This document shows positions 1 through 13,964 of a stretch of DNA of 64,000 nucleotides, piece after piece (position 1 is the stretch's first letter; the number at the start of each line of letters is the position of its first letter). Made by a program: the position numbers and the translations under genes. This DNA is from Amblyomma americanum (lineage: Eukaryota > Arthropoda > Arachnida > Ixodida > Ixodidae). The notes below the pieces were generated by a model. The model was not told where the DNA came from, ran no database searches, and saw only the letters and a list, made by a program, of their open reading frames with translations. The stretch lies in NCBI RefSeq assembly GCF_052857255.1, contig NC_135500.1, positions 48,510,272 to 48,574,271 on the forward strand. Direction: 5' to 3'.

Positions 1-787
1 CCCTCGTCCGTAGCGGTGGACGTAGCACGTCCTGTAATACCGCAAGTGTGACGTAGAACGTCATGTAATGGTGAGGGCGGAAACTGTGCGAGAAACCTCT
101 TATGCTACCTATGGCATCAAGACTGCCAGAACAAAGATCCCCGTTAAGCTGTTAGCAGAAAAGGCAAATGAAATGAGGGACTCGTTTGACAAACATATGA
201 AGGAAGACAACAGTCACCGAAACCAAGGTGCATAGGGGAATGTTTTCTTTTTTTTATTTCTAATTCCAATCAATTTGTTTAAAGAAAATCACTTATAAAC
301 CAGCAGAAAAAAGCAACCATGCCGCCGGTGGGATCCGAACCCACAAACTCCGAATATCACGTCCGGTGCTCTTACCAACTCAGCTATGGCGACGGCTGTC
401 CAATTCGCTGCTTTCGTGGGTATCTATGTTTTGCGTGTAAGCGAACTTGAAGGTGTTCACCAGCGCCACCCTCGTCCATAGCGGTGGACGTAGCACGTCC
501 TGTAATAACGCAAGTGTGACGTAGAACGTCATGTAACGGGGAGGGCGAAAACTGTGCGTGAGCCCTCTTATGCTACCTATGGCATCAAGACTGCCAGAAC
601 CAAGACCCCCGTTAAGCTATCAGCAGACAAAGCAAATGAAATGAGGGACTCGTTTGACAAACATATGAAGAAAGACAACAGTCACCGGAACCAAGGTGCA
701 AAGGGGAGTGTTTTCTTTTTTTTAATTTCGAATGCCAATCAATTTGTCTAAAGAAAATTATTTATAAACCAGCAGAAAAAACAAGCA

Positions 788-861
788 TGTCGCCGGTGGG
801 ATCTGAACCCACAACCTCCGAATATCGCTTCCGGTGCTCTTACCAACTGAGCTACGGCGAC
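788..861 (-). tRNA. tRNA-like gene, Ser(CGA)-like, nearly consensus
   Basis: The acceptor stem is fully paired (GTCGCCG with CGGCGAC) and the D-stem GCTC/GAGC is intact. The T-loop has one change from consensus and loop base 32 is A. It sits in the two-unit pattern repeated at 1723. Confidence 0.6.
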
Positions 862-1722
862 GGCTGTCCAATCTGCTGCTTTCGTGGGTATCTATGTTTT
901 GCGTGTAAGCGAACCTAGAGAGTGTTCACCAGCGCCACACTCGTCCATAGCGGTGGACGTAGCACGTCCTGATATACCGCAAGTGTGACGTAGAACGTCA
1001 TGTAACTGCGAGGGCGGAAACTGTGCGAGAGCCCTCTCATGCTACCTATGGCATCAAGACTGCCAGAACCAAGACCCCTGTTAAGCTATTAGCAGAAAAG
1101 GCAAATGAAATGTGCCGCTCGTTTGACAAACATATGAAGGAAGACAACAGTCACCGAAACCAAGGCGCATAGAGGAATGTTTTCTTTTTTAATTTCTAAT
1201 GCCAATCACTTTGTTTAAAGAAAATTACTTATAAACCAGCAGAAAAAAGCAACCATGCCGCCGGTGGGATCCGAACCCACAAACTCCGAATATCACGTCC
1301 GGTGCTCTTACCAACTCAGCTATGGCGACGGCTGTCCAATTCGCTGCTTTCGTGGGTATCTATGTTTTGCGTGTAAGCGAACTTGAAGGTGTTCACCAGC
1401 GCCACCCTCGTCCATAGCGGTGGACGTAGCACGTCCTGTAATAACGCAAGTGTGACGTAGAACGTCATGTAACGGGGAGGGCGAAAACTGTGCGTGAGCC
1501 CTCTTATGCTACCTATGGCATCAAGACTGCCAGAACCAAGACCCCCGTTAAGCTATCAGCAGACAAAGCAAATGATATGAGGGGCTCGTTTGACAAACAT
1601 ATGAAGGAAGACAACTGTCACCGGAACCAAGGTGCATAGGGGTGTGTTTTCTTTTTTTAATTTCGACTGCCAATCAATTTGTCTAAAGAAAATTATTTAT
1701 AAACAAGCAGAAAAAACAACCA

Positions 1723-1796
1723 TGTCGCCGGTGGGATCCGAACCCACAACCTCCGAATATCGCATCCGGTGCTCTTACCAACTGAGCTACGGCGAC
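1723..1796 (-). tRNA. tRNA-like gene, Ser(CGA)-like, perfect acceptor stem
   Basis: Seven Watson-Crick acceptor pairs, an intact D-stem, and a T-stem GTGGG/CCCAC. Anticodon-loop base 32 is T in this copy and base 33 is G, as elsewhere. An A6 run on the plus strand just below it is the T6 terminator in the gene's own direction. Confidence 0.62.
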
Positions 1797-2659
1797 GGCT
1801 GTCCAATCTGCTGCTTTTGTGGGTATCTATGTTTTGCGTGTAAGGGAACGTAGAGAGTGTTCACCAGCGCCACACTCGTCCATAGCGGTGGACGTAGCAC
1901 GTCCTGATATACCGCAAGTGTGACGTAGAACGTCATGTAACGGCGAGGGCGGAAACTGTGCGAGAGCCCACTCATGCTACCTATGGCATCAAGACTGCCA
2001 GAACCAAGACCCCTGTTAAGCTATTAGCAGAAAAGGCAAATGAAATGTGGGGCTCGTTTGACAAACATATGAAGGAAGACAACAGTCACCGAAACCAAGG
2101 TGCATAGGGGAATGTTTTCTTTTTTAATTTCTAATGCCAATCACTTTGTTTAAAGAAAATTACTTATAAACCAGCAGAAAAAACAACCATGCCGCCGGTG
2201 GGATCCGAATCCACAAGCTCCGAATATCGCGTCCGGTGCTCTTACCAACTCAGCTACGGCGACGGCTGTCCAATTTGCTGCTTTCGTGGGTATCTATGTT
2301 TTGCGTGTAAGCGAACCTTGAAAGTGGTCTCCAGCGCCACCCTCGTTCATAGCGGTGGACGTAGCACGTCCTGTAATAACGCAAGTGTGACGTAGAACGT
2401 CATGTAACGGCGAGGGCGAAAACTGTGCGAGAGCCCTCTTATGATAAATATGGCATCAAGACTGCCAGAACAAAGACCCCCGTTAAGCTATTAGCAGAAA
2501 AGGCAAATAAAATGAGGGGCTCGTTTGACAAACTTATGAAGGAAGACAACAGTCACCGAAACCAAGGTGCATAGAGGAATGATTTCTTTTTTTTTAATTT
2601 CTAATGCCAATCAATTTGTTTTAAAGAAATATACTTATAAACGAGCAGAAAAACAACCT

Positions 2660-2733
2660 TGCCGCCGGTGGGATTTGAACCCACAACCTCCGAATATCGC
2701 GTCCGGTGCTCTTACCAACCCAGCTACGGCGAC
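2660..2733 (-). tRNA. tRNA-like gene with canonical B box but altered D-arm
   Basis: One of four copies (with 5932, 8275 and 10615) whose T-loop reads TTCAAAT, restoring the canonical A58 of the B box. The D-arm has C13 to G and A14 to G, which weakens the A box. The acceptor pair 2:71 is U-G. Confidence 0.5.
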
Positions 2734-3129
2734 GGCTGTCCAATTTGTTGCTTTCATAGGTATCTATGTTTTGCGTGTAAGCGAACCTTGAAAGTGTTCA
2801 CCAGCGCCACCCTCGTCCACAGCGGTGGACGTAGCATGTCCTGTAATACCGCAAGTGTGACGTAGAAGGTCATGTAACGGCGAGGGCGAAATCTGTGCGA
2901 GAGCTCTCTTATGCTACCTATGGAATCAAGACTGCCAGAACCAAGACCCCCATTAAGCTTTCAGCAGACAAAGCAAATGAAATGAGGGGCTCGTTTGACA
3001 AACATATGAAGGAAGACAACAGTCACCGGAACCAAGGTGCATAGGGGAGTGTTTTCTTTTTTTTCAATTTCGAATGCCAATCAATGTGTCTAAAGAAAGT
3101 TACTTATAAACCAGCAGACAAAAAAACCA

Positions 3130-3203
3130 TGTCGCCGGTGGGATCCGAACCCACAACCTCCGAATATCGCGTCCGGTGCTCTTACCAACTCAGCTACGGC
3201 GAC
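3130..3203 (-). tRNA. tRNA-like gene, perfect acceptor, D-stem mismatch
   Basis: The acceptor stem is fully Watson-Crick and the T-arm and anticodon stem match consensus. The D-stem has a single G13/G22 mismatch. The near-duplicate at 8746 has one further anticodon-stem change. Confidence 0.55.
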
Positions 3204-4066
3204 GGCTGTCCAATTTGCTGCTTTCGTGGGTATCTATGTTTTGCGTGTAAGCGAACCTTGAAGGTGTTCACCAGCGCCACCCTCGTCCATAGCGGTGGAC
3301 GTAGCACGTCCTGTAATAACGCAAGTGTGACGTAGAACGTCATGTAACTGCGAGGGCGGAAACTGTGCGAGAGCCCTCGCATGCTACCTATGGCATCAAG
3401 ACTGCCAGAACCAAGACCCCTGTTAAGCTATTAGCAGAAAAGGCAAATGAAATGTGCCGCTCGTTTGACAAACATATGAAGGAAGACAACAGTCACCGAA
3501 ACCAAGGTGCATAAGGGAATGTTTTCTTTTTTTAATTTCTAATGCCAATCAATTTCTTTAAAGAAAATTACTTATAAACCAGCAGAAAAAACAACCATGC
3601 CGCCGGTGGGATCCGAACCCACAAGCTCCCAATATCGCATCCGGTGCTCTTACCAACTGAGCTACGGCGACGGCTGTGCAATCTGCTGCTTTCGTGGGTA
3701 TCTATGTTTTGCGTGTAAGCGAACCTCGAGAGTGTTCACCACCACCACCCTCGTCCATAGCGGTGGACGTAGCACGACCTGTAATACCGCAGGTGTGACG
3801 TAGAACTTCATGTAACGGCGAGGGCGGAAACTGTGCGACAGCCCTCTCATGATACCTATGGCATCAAGACTGCCAGAACCAAGACCCCTGTTAAGCATTT
3901 AGCAGACAAGGCAAATGAAATGAGGGGCTCGTTTGACAAACATATGAAGGAAGACAACAGTCACCGAAACCAAGGTGCATAGGGGAATGTTTTCTTTTTT
4001 TTATTTCTAATGCCAATCAATTTGTTTAAAGAAAATTACTTATAAACTAGCAGAAAAAAGCAACCA

Positions 4067-4140
4067 TGCCGCCGGTGGGATCCGAACCCACAACCTCCGA
4101 ATATCGCGTCCGGTGCTCTTACCAACTGAGCTACGGCGAC
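4067..4140 (-). tRNA. tRNA-like gene, consensus with one acceptor wobble
   Basis: All four arms match the array consensus. The acceptor stem has one U2-G71 wobble. The body of this unit lacks two bases (CCGCGTG for CCGCAAGTG), a subtype mark shared with the unit at 9215. Confidence 0.6.
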
Positions 4141-7100
4141 GACTGTCCAATTTGCTGCTTTCGTGGGTATCTATGTTTTGCGTGTAAGCGAACCTTGAAA
4201 GTGTTCACCAGCGAAACCCTCGTCCATAGCGGTGGACATAGCACGTCCTCTAATACCGCGTGTGACGTAGAACGTCATGTAACGGCGAGGGCGAAAACTG
4301 TGCGAGAGCCCTCTTATGCTAAATATGGCATCAAGGCTGCCAGAACCAAGACCCCCGTTAAGCTATCAGCAGACAAAGCAAATGATATGAGGGGCTCGTT
4401 TGACAAACATATGAAGGAAGACAACAGTCCCCGGATCCAAGGTGCATAGGGGTGTGTTTTCTTTTTTTAATTTCGAATGCCAATCAATTTGTCTAAAGAA
4501 AATTATTTATAAACCAGCAGAAAAAACAACCATGTCGCCGGTGGGATCCGAACCCACAACCTCCGAATATCGCATCCGGTGCTCTTACCAACTGAGCTAC
4601 CGCGACGGCTGTCCAATCTGCTGCTTTTGTGGGTATCTATGTTTTGCTTGTAAGCGAACCTAGAGAGTGTTCACCAGCGCCACACTCGTCCATTGCGGTG
4701 GACATAGCACGTCCTCATATACCGCAAGTGTGACGTAGAACGTCATGTAACGGCGAGGGCGGAAACTGTGCGAGAGCCCACTCATGCTACCTATGGCATC
4801 AAGACTGCCAGAACCAAGAACCCTGTTAAGCTATTAGCAGAAAAGGCAATGAAATGTGGGGCTCGTTTGACAAACATATGAAGGAAGACAACAGTCACCG
4901 AAACCAAGGTGCATAGGGGAATGTTTTCTTTTTTTAATTTCTAATGCCAATCAATTTGTTTAAAGAAAATTACTTATAAACCAACAGAAAAAACAACCAT
5001 GCCGCCGGTGGGATCCGAATCCACAAGCTACGAATATCGCGTACGGTGCTCTTACCAACTCAGCTACGGCGACGGCTGTCCAATTTGCTGCTTTCATGGG
5101 TATCTATGTTTTGCGTGTAAGCGAACCTTGAAAGTGTTCACCAGCGCCACCCTCGTCCATAGCGGTGGACGTAGCACGTCCTGTAATACCGCAAGTGTGA
5201 CGTAGAACGTCATGTAACGGCGAGGGCGAAAACTGTGCGAGAGCCCTCTTATGCTACCTATGGCATCAAGACTGCCAGAACCAAGACCCCCGTTAAGCTA
5301 TCAGCAGACAAAGCAAATGAAATGTGGGGCTCGTTTGACAAACATATGAAGGAAGACAACAGTCACCGGAACCAAGTTGCATAGGGGAATGTTTTCTTTT
5401 TTTAATTTCTAATGCCAATCAATTTGTTTAAAGAAAATTACTTATAAACCAGCAGAAAAAAATATGCCGCCGGTGGGATCCCAAAACACAACGTCCGAAG
5501 ATCGCGTCCGGTGCCCTTACCAACTGAGCTACGGCGACGGCTGTGCATCTGCTGCTTTCGTGGGTATCTATGTTTTGCGTGTAAGCGAACCACGAGAGTG
5601 TTCACCACCACCACCCTCGTCCATAGTGGTGGACGTAGCACGACCTGTAATACCGCAAGTGTGACGTAGAACTTCATGTAACGGCGAGGGCGGAAACTGT
5701 GCGACAGCCCTCTCATGCTACCTATGGCATCAAGACTGCCAGAACCAAGACCCCTGTTAAGCATTTTGCAGACAAGGCAAATGAAATGAGGGGCTCGTTT
5801 GACAAACTTATGAAGGAAGACAACAGTCTCCGAAACCAAGGTGCATAGAGGAATGTTTTCTTTTTTTAATTTCTAATGCTAATCAATTTGTTTTAAAGAA
5901 ATATACTTATAAACGAGCAGAAAAACAACCTTGCCGCCGGTGGGATTTGAACCCACAACCTCAGAATATCGCGTCCGGTGCTCTTACCAACCCAGCTACG
6001 GCGAGGGCTGTCCAATTTGCTGCTTTCGTCGGTATCTATGTTTTGCATGTAAGCGAGCCTTGAAAGTGTTCACCAGCGCCACCCTCGTCCACAGCGGTGG
6101 ACGTAGCATGTCCTGTAATACCGCAAGTGTGACGTAGAACGTCATGTACGGCGAGGGCGAAAACTGTGCGAGAGCTCTCTTTTGCTACCTATGGAATCAA
6201 GACTGCCAGAACCAAGACCCCCATTAAGCTATCAGCAGACAAAGCAAATGAAATGAGGGGCTCGTTTGACAAACATATGAAGGAAGACAACAGTCACCGG
6301 AACCAAGGTGCATAGGGGAGTGTTTTCTTTTTTTTCAATTTCGAATGCCAATCAATGTGTCTAAAGAAAATTACTTATAAACCAGCAGAAAAAAGCAACC
6401 ATGCCGACGGTGGGATCCGAACCCACAACCTCCGGATATCGCGTCCGGTGCTCTTTCCAACTGAGCTACGGCGACGACTGTCCAATGTGCTGCTTTCGTG
6501 GGTATCTATGTTTTGCGTGTAAGCGAACCTTGAGAGTGTTCACCAGCGCCACCCTCGTTCATAGCGGTGGACGTTGCACGTCCTGTAATACCGCAAGTGT
6601 GACGTAGAACGTCATGTAACGGCGAGGGCGAAAACTGTGCGAGAACCCTCTTATGCTACCTATGGCATCAAGACTGCCAGAACCAAGACCCCCGTTAGGC
6701 TATCAGCAGACAAAGCAAATGAAATGAGGGGCTCGTTTGACAAACATATGAAGGAAGACAGCAGTCACCGGAACCAAGGTGCATAGGGGAATGTTTTCTT
6801 TTTTTAATTTCTAATGCCATTCAATTTGTTTAAATAAAATTACTTATAAACCAGCAGAAACAAAACCATGCCGCCGGTGGGATCCGAACACACAACGTCC
6901 GAATATCGCGTCCGGTGCTCTTACCAACTGAGCTACGGCGACGGCTGTGCAATCTGCTGCTTTCGTGGGTATCTATGTTTTGCGTGTAAGCGAACCTCGA
7001 GAGTGTTCACCACCACCACCCTCGTCCATAGCGGTGGACGTAGCACGACCTGAAATACCGCAAGTGTGACGTAGAACTTCATGTAACGGCGAGGGCCGAA

Positions 7101-7337
7101 ACTGTGCGAGAACCCTCTTATGCTACCTATGGCATCAAGACTGCCAGAACCAAGACCCCCGCTAAGCTATCAGCAGGCAAAGCAAATGAAATGAGGGGCT
7201 CGTTTGACAAACATATGAAGGAAGACAACAGTCCCCGGAACCAAGGTGCATAGGGGAGCGTTTTCTTTTTTTCAATTTCGAATGCCAATCAATTTTTCTA
7301 AAGAAAGTTACTTATAAACCAGCAGAAAAAAAAACCA

Positions 7338-7411
7338 TGTCGCCGGTGGGTTCCGAACCCACAACCTCCGAATATCGCGTCCGGTGCTCTTACCAACTGA
7401 GCTACGGCGAC
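7338..7411 (-). tRNA. tRNA-like gene, perfect acceptor, TTCGGAA T-loop
   Basis: Fully paired acceptor stem, intact D-stem, and T-stem GTGGG/CCCAC with loop TTCGGAA. Related copies lie at 11553 and 16694; the last has three extra changes. Confidence 0.6.
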
Positions 7412-9214
7412 GGCTATCCAATCTGCTGCTTTTCTGGGTATCTATGTTTTGCGTGTAAGCGAACCTAGAGAGTGTTCACCAGCTCCACCCTCGTCCGTAG
7501 CGGTGGACGTAGCACGTCCTGTAATACCGCAAGTGTGACGTAGAACGTCATGTAACGGCGAGGGCGGAAACTGTGCGAGAGCGCACTCATGCTACCTATG
7601 GCATCAAGACTGCCAGAACCAAGACCCCTGTTAAGCTATTAGCAGAAAAGGCAAATGAAATGTGGGGCTCGTTTGACAAACATATGAAGGAAGACAACAG
7701 TCACCGAAACCAAGGTGCATAGGGGAATGTTTTCTTTTTTTAATTTCTAATGCCAATCAATTTGTTTAAAGAAAATTACTTATAAACCAGCAGAAAAAAC
7801 AACCATGCCGCCGGTGGGATCCGAATCCACAAGCTCTGAATATCGCGTCCGGTGCTCTTACCAACTCAGCTACGGCGACGGCTGTCCAATTTGCTGCTTT
7901 CGTGGGTATCTATGTTTTGCGTGTAAGCGAACCTTGAAAGTGTTCACCAGCGCCACCCTCGTCCATAGCGGTGGACGTAGCACGTCCTGTAATAACGCAA
8001 GTGTGACGTAGAACGTCATGTAACGGTGAGGGCGAAAACTGTGCGAGAGCCCTCTTATGCTACCTATGGCATCAAGACTGCCAGAACCAAGACCCCCGTT
8101 CAGCTATTAGCAGAAAAGGCAAATAAAATGAGGGGCTCGTTTGACAAACTTATGAAGGAAGACAACAGTCACCGAAACCAAGGTGCATAGAGGAATGATT
8201 TCTTTTTTTTAATTTCTAATGCCAATCAATTTGTTTTAAAGAAATATACTTATAAACGAGCAGAAAAACAACCTTGCCGCCGGTGGGATTTGAACCCACA
8301 ACCTCCGAATATCGCGTCCGGTGCTCTTACCAACCCAGCTACGGCGACGGCTGTCCAATTTGCTGCTTTCGTAGGTATCTATGTTTTGCGTGTAAGCGAA
8401 CCTTGAAAGTGTTCACCAGCGCCACCCTCGTCCACAGCGGTGGACGTAGCATGTCCTGTAATACCGCAAGTGTGACGTAGAAGGTCATGTAACGGCGAGG
8501 GCGAAAACTGTGCGAGAGCTCTCTTATGCTACCTATGGAATCAAGACTGCCAGAACCAAGACCCCCATTAAGCTATCAGCAGACAAAGCAAATGAAATGA
8601 GGTTCTCGTTTGACAAACATATGAAGGAAGACAACAGTCACCGGAACCAAGGTGCATAGGGGAGTGTTTTCTTTTTTTTTCAATTTCGAATGCCAATCAA
8701 TGTGTCTAAAGAAAGTTACTTATAAACCAGCAGACAAAAAAACCATGTCGCCGGTGGGATCCGAACCCACAACCTCCGAATATCGCGTGCGGTGCTCTTA
8801 CCAACTCAGCTACGGCGACGGCTGTCCAATTTGCTGCTTTCGTGGGTATCTATGTTTTGCGTGTAAGCGAACCTTGAAGGTGTTCACCAGCGCCACCCTC
8901 GTCCATAGCGGTGGACGTAGCACGTCCTGTAATAACGCAAGTGTGACGTAGAACGTCATGTAACTGCGAGGGCGGAAACTGTGCGAGAGCCCTCTCATGC
9001 TACCTATGGCATCAAGACTGCCAGAACCAAGACCCCTGTTAAGCTATTAGCAGAAAAGGCAAATGAAATGTGCCGCTCGTTTGACAAACATATGAAGGAA
9101 GACAACAGTCACCGAAACCAAGGTGCATAGGGGAATGTTTCCTTTTTTTTATTTCTAATGCCAATCAATTTGTTTAAAGAAAATTACTTATAAACTAGCA
9201 GAAAAAAGCAACCA

Positions 9215-9288
9215 TGCCGCCGGTGGGATCCGAACCCACAACTTCCGAATATCGCGTCCGGTGCTCTTACCAACTGAGCTACGGCGAC
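9215..9288 (-). tRNA. tRNA-like gene, near consensus
   Basis: Same layout as the copy at 4067, with one variable-loop change. D-stem, anticodon stem and T-stem are intact and acceptor pair 2:71 is a wobble. Confidence 0.58.
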
Positions 9289-11552
9289 GACTGTCCAATT
9301 TGCTGCTTTCGTGGGTATCTATGTTTTGCGTGTAAGCGAACCTTGAAAGTGTTCTCCAGCGAAACCCTCGTCCATAGCGGTGGACATAGCACGTCCTCTA
9401 ATACCGCGTGTGACGTAGAACGTCATGTAACGGCTAGGGCGGAAACTGTGCGAGAGCCCACTCATGCTACCTATGGCATCAAGACTGCCAGAACCAAGAA
9501 CCCTGTTAAGCTATTAGCAGAAAAGGCAAATGAAATGTGGGGCTCGTTTGACAAACATATGAAGGAAGACAACAGTCACCGAAACCAAGGTGCATAGGGG
9601 AATGTTTTCTTTTTTTAATTTCTAATGCCAATCAATTTGTTTAAAGAAAATTACTTATAAACCAACAGAAAAAACAATCATGCCGCCGGTGGGATCCGAA
9701 TCCACAAGCTCCGAATATCGCGTACGGTGCTCTTACCAACTCAGCTACGGCGACGGCTGTCCAATTTGCTGCTTTCGTGGGTATCTATGTTTTGCGTGTA
9801 AGCGAACCTTGAAAGTGTTCACCAGCGCCACCCTCGTCCATAGCGGTGGACGTAGCACGTCCTGTAATACCGCAAGTGTGACGTAGAACGTCATGTAACG
9901 GCGAGGGCGAAAACTGTGCGAGAGCCCTCTTATGCTACCTATGGCATCAAGACTGCCAGAACCAAGACCCCCGTTAAGCTATCAGCAGACAAAGCAAATG
10001 AAATGTGGGGCTCGTTTGACAAACATATGAAGGAAGACAACAGTCACCGGAACCAAGTTGCATAGGGGAATGTTTTCTTTTTTTAATTTCTAATGCCAAT
10101 CAATTTGTTTAAAGAAAATTACTTATAAGCCAGCAGAAAAAAACATGCCGCCGGTGGGATCCCAAACCACAACGTCCGAAGATCGCGTCCGGTGCCCTTA
10201 CCAACTGAGCTACGGCGACGGCTGTGCATCTGCTGCTTTCGTGGGTATCTATGTTTTGCGTGTAAGCGAACCACGAGAGTGTTCACCACCACCACCCTCG
10301 TCCATAGCGGTGGACGTAGCACGACCTGTAATACCGCAAGTGTGACGTAGAACTTCATGTAACGGCGAGGGCGGAAACTGTGCGACAGCCCTCTCATGCT
10401 ACCTATGGCATCAAGACTGCCAGAACCAAGACCCCTGTTAAGCATTTTGCAGACAAGGCAAATGAAATGAGGGGCTCGTTTGACAAACTTATGAAGGAAG
10501 ACAACAGTCGCCGAAACCAAGGTGCATAGAGGAATGTTTTCTTTTTTTTTAATTTCTAATGCCAATCAATTTGTTTTAAAGAAATATACTTATACACGAG
10601 CAGAAAAACAACCTTGCCGCCGGTGGGATTTGAACCCACAACCTCAGAATATCGCGTCCGGTGCTCTTACCAACCCAGCTACGGCGACGGCTGTCCAATT
10701 TGCTGCTTTCGTCGGTATCTATGTTTTGCGTGTAAGCGAGCCTTGAAAGTGTTCACCAGCGCCACCCTCGTCCACAGCGGTGGATGTAGCATGTCCTGTA
10801 ATACCGCAAGTGTGACGTAGAACGTCATGTACGGCGAGGGCGAAAACTGTGCGAGAGCTCTCTTATGCTACCTATGGAATCAAGACTGCCAGAACCAAGA
10901 CCCCCATTAAGCTATCAGCAGACAAAGCAAATGAAATGAGGGGCTCGTTTGACAAACATATGAAGGAAGACAACAGTCACCGGAACCAAGGTGCATAGGG
11001 GAGTGTTTTCTTTTTTTTCAATTTCGAATGCCAATCAATGTGTCTAAAGAAAATTACTTATAAACCAGCAGAAAAAAGCAACCATGCCGCCGGTGGGATC
11101 CGAACCCACAACTTCCGAATATCGCGTCCGGTGCTCTTTCCAACTGAGCTACGGCGACGGCTGTGCATCTGCTGCTTTCGTGGGTATCTATGTTTTGCGT
11201 GTAAGCGAACCTCGAGAGTGTTCACCACCACCACCCTCGTCCATAGCGGTGGACGTAGCACGACCTGTAATACCGCAAGTGTGACGTAGAACTTCATGTA
11301 ACGGCGAGGGCCAAAACTGTGCGAGAACCCTCTTATGCTACCTATGGCATCAAGACTGCCAGAACCAAGACCCCCGTTAAGCTATCAGCAGACAAAGCAA
11401 ATGAAATGAGGGGCTCGTTTGACAAACGTATGAAGGAAGACAACAGTCACCGGAACCAAGGTGCATAGGGGAGCGTTTTCTTTTTTTCAATTTCGAATGC
11501 CAATCAATTTTTCGAAAGAAAGTTACTTATAAACCAGCAGAAAAAAAAAACA

Positions 11553-11626
11553 TGTCGCCGGTGGGTTCCGAACCCACAATCTCCGAATATCGCGTCCGGT
11601 GCTCTTACCAACTGAGCTACGGCGAC
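11553..11626 (-). tRNA. tRNA-like gene, perfect acceptor stem
   Basis: Copy of the 7338 type with one variable-loop change. A plus-strand A10 run at 11541-11550 gives one of the longest T-run terminators in the array. Confidence 0.6.
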
Positions 11627-13890
11627 GGCTATCCAATCTGCTGCTTTCCTGGGTATCTATGTTTTGCGTGTAAGCGAACCTAGAGAGTGTTCACCAGCTC
11701 CACCCTCATCCGTAGCGGTGGACGTAGCACGTCCTGTAATACCGCAAGTGTGACGTAGAACGTCATGCAACGGCGAGGGCGGAAACTGTGCGAGAGCGCA
11801 CTCATGCTACCTATGGAATCAAGACTGCCAGAACCAAGACCCCTGTTAAGCTATTAGCAGAAAAGGCAAATGAAATGTGGGGCTCGTTTGACAAACATAT
11901 GAAGGAAGACAACAGTCACCGAAACCAAGGTGCATAGGGGAATGTTTTCTTTTTTTAATTTCTAATGCCAATCAATTTGTTTAAAGAAAATTACTTATAA
12001 ACCAGCAGAAAAAACAACCATGCCGCCGGTGGGATCCGAATCCACAAGCTCCGAATATCGCGTCCGGTGCTCTTACCAACTCAGCTACGGCGACGGCTGT
12101 CCAATTTGCTGCTTTCGTGGGTATCTATGTTTTGCGTGTAAGCGAACCTTGAAAGTGTTCACCAGCGCCACCCTCGTCCATAGCGGTGGACGTAGCACGT
12201 CCTGTAATAACGCAAGTGTGACGTAGAACGTCATGTAACGGCGAGGGCGAAAACTGTGCGAGAGCCCTCTTATGCTATCTATGGCATCAAGACTGCCAGA
12301 ACCAAGACCCCCGTTCAGTTATCAGCAGACAAAGCAAATGAAATGAGGGGCTCGTTTGACAAACATATGAAGGAAGACAACAGTCACCGGAACCAAGTTG
12401 CATAGGGGTGTGTTTTCTTTTTTTTAATTTCTAATGCCAATCAGTTTGTTTAAAGAAAATTACTTATAAACCAGCAGAAAAAAACCATGCCGCCGGTGGG
12501 ATCCCAAAACACAACGTCCGAATATCGCGTCCGGTGCCCTTACCAACTGAGCTACGGCGACGGCTGTGCATCTGCTGCTTTCGTGGGTTTCTATGTTTTG
12601 CGTGTAAGCGAACCTCGAGAGTGTTCACCACCACCACCCTCGTCCATAGCGGTGGACGTAGCACGACCTGTAATACCGCAAGTGTGACGTAGAACTTCAT
12701 GTAACGGCGAGGGCCGAAACTGTGCGAGAACCCTCTTATGCTACCTATGGCATCAAGACTGCCAGAACCAAGACCCCCGTTAAGCTATCAGCAGACAAAG
12801 CAAATGAAATGAGGGGCTCGTTTGACAAACATATGAAGGAAGACAACAGTCACCGGAACCAAGGTGCATAGGGGAATGTTTTCTTTTTTTAATTTCTAAT
12901 GCCAATCAATTTGTTTAAAGAAAATTACTTATAAACCAGCAGAAAAAACAACCATGCCGCCGGTGGGATCCGAATCCACAAGCTCCGAATATCGCGTCCG
13001 GTGCTCTTACCAACTCAGCTACGGCGACGGCTGTCCAATTTGCTGCTTTCGTGGGTATCTATGTTTTGCGTGTAAGCGAACATTGAAAGTGTTCACCAGC
13101 GCCACCCTCGTCCATAGCGGTGGACGTAGCACGTCCTGTAATAACGCAAGTGTGACGTAGAACGTCATGTAACGGCGAGGGCGAAAACTGTGCGAGAGCC
13201 CTCTTATGCTACCTATGGCATCAAGACTGCCAGAACCAAGACCCCCGTTCAGCTATCAGCAGACAAAGCAAATGAAATGAGGGGCTCGTTTGACAAACAT
13301 ATGAAGGAAGACAACAGTCACCGGAACCAAGTTACATAGGGGTGTGTTTTCTTTTTTTTTAATGTCTAATGCCAATCAGTTTGTTTAAAGAAAATTACTT
13401 ATAAACCAGCAGAAAAAAACTATGCCGCCGGTGGGATCCCAAAACACAACGTCCGAATTTCGCGTCCGGTGCCCTTACCAACTGAGCTACGGCGACGGCT
13501 GTGCATCTGCTGCTTTCGTGGGTATCTATGTTTTGCGTGTAAGCGAACCTCGAGAGTGTTCACCACCACCACCCTCGTCCATAGCGGTGGACGTAGCACG
13601 ACCTGTAATACCGCAAGTGTGACGTAGAACTTCATGTAACGGCGAGGGCCAAAACTGTGCGAGAACCCTCTTATGCTACCTATGGCATCAAGACTGCCAG
13701 AACCAAGACCCCCGTTAAGCTATCAGCAGACAAAGCAAATGAAATGAGGGGCTCGTTTGACAAACGTATGAAGGAAGACAACAGTCACCGGAACCAAGGT
13801 GCATAGGGGAGCGTTTTCTTTTTTTCAATTTCGAATGCCAATCAATTTTTCAAAAGAAAGTTACTTATAAACCAGCAGAAAAAAAAACCA

Positions 13891-13964
13891 TGTCGCCGGT
13901 GGGTTCCGATCCCACAACCTCCGAATATCGCGTCCGGTGCTCTTACCAACTGAGCTACGGCGAC
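13891..13964 (-). tRNA. tRNA-like gene, perfect acceptor stem
   Basis: The acceptor, D-, anticodon and T-stems are all paired. The T-loop begins with A (ATCGGAA), so the first base of the TTC motif is changed. Its duplicate is at 18095. Confidence 0.57.

Noticed and set aside
2190..2395. Family of ~68-codon plus-strand frames starting MPPVGxEPTxSEYRVRCSYQ
   Set aside because: The first ~25 codons are simply the antisense of the tRNA-like gene. The frame recurs because the units are copies, and the TATA-like motif is too close to the ATG.
5438..5839. 133- and 148-codon minus-strand frames (also at 10119-10565)
   Set aside because: They arise by read-through of one unit into the next in a subtype with a 1-bp deletion; they overlap the tRNA-like gene and have no recognisable domain.
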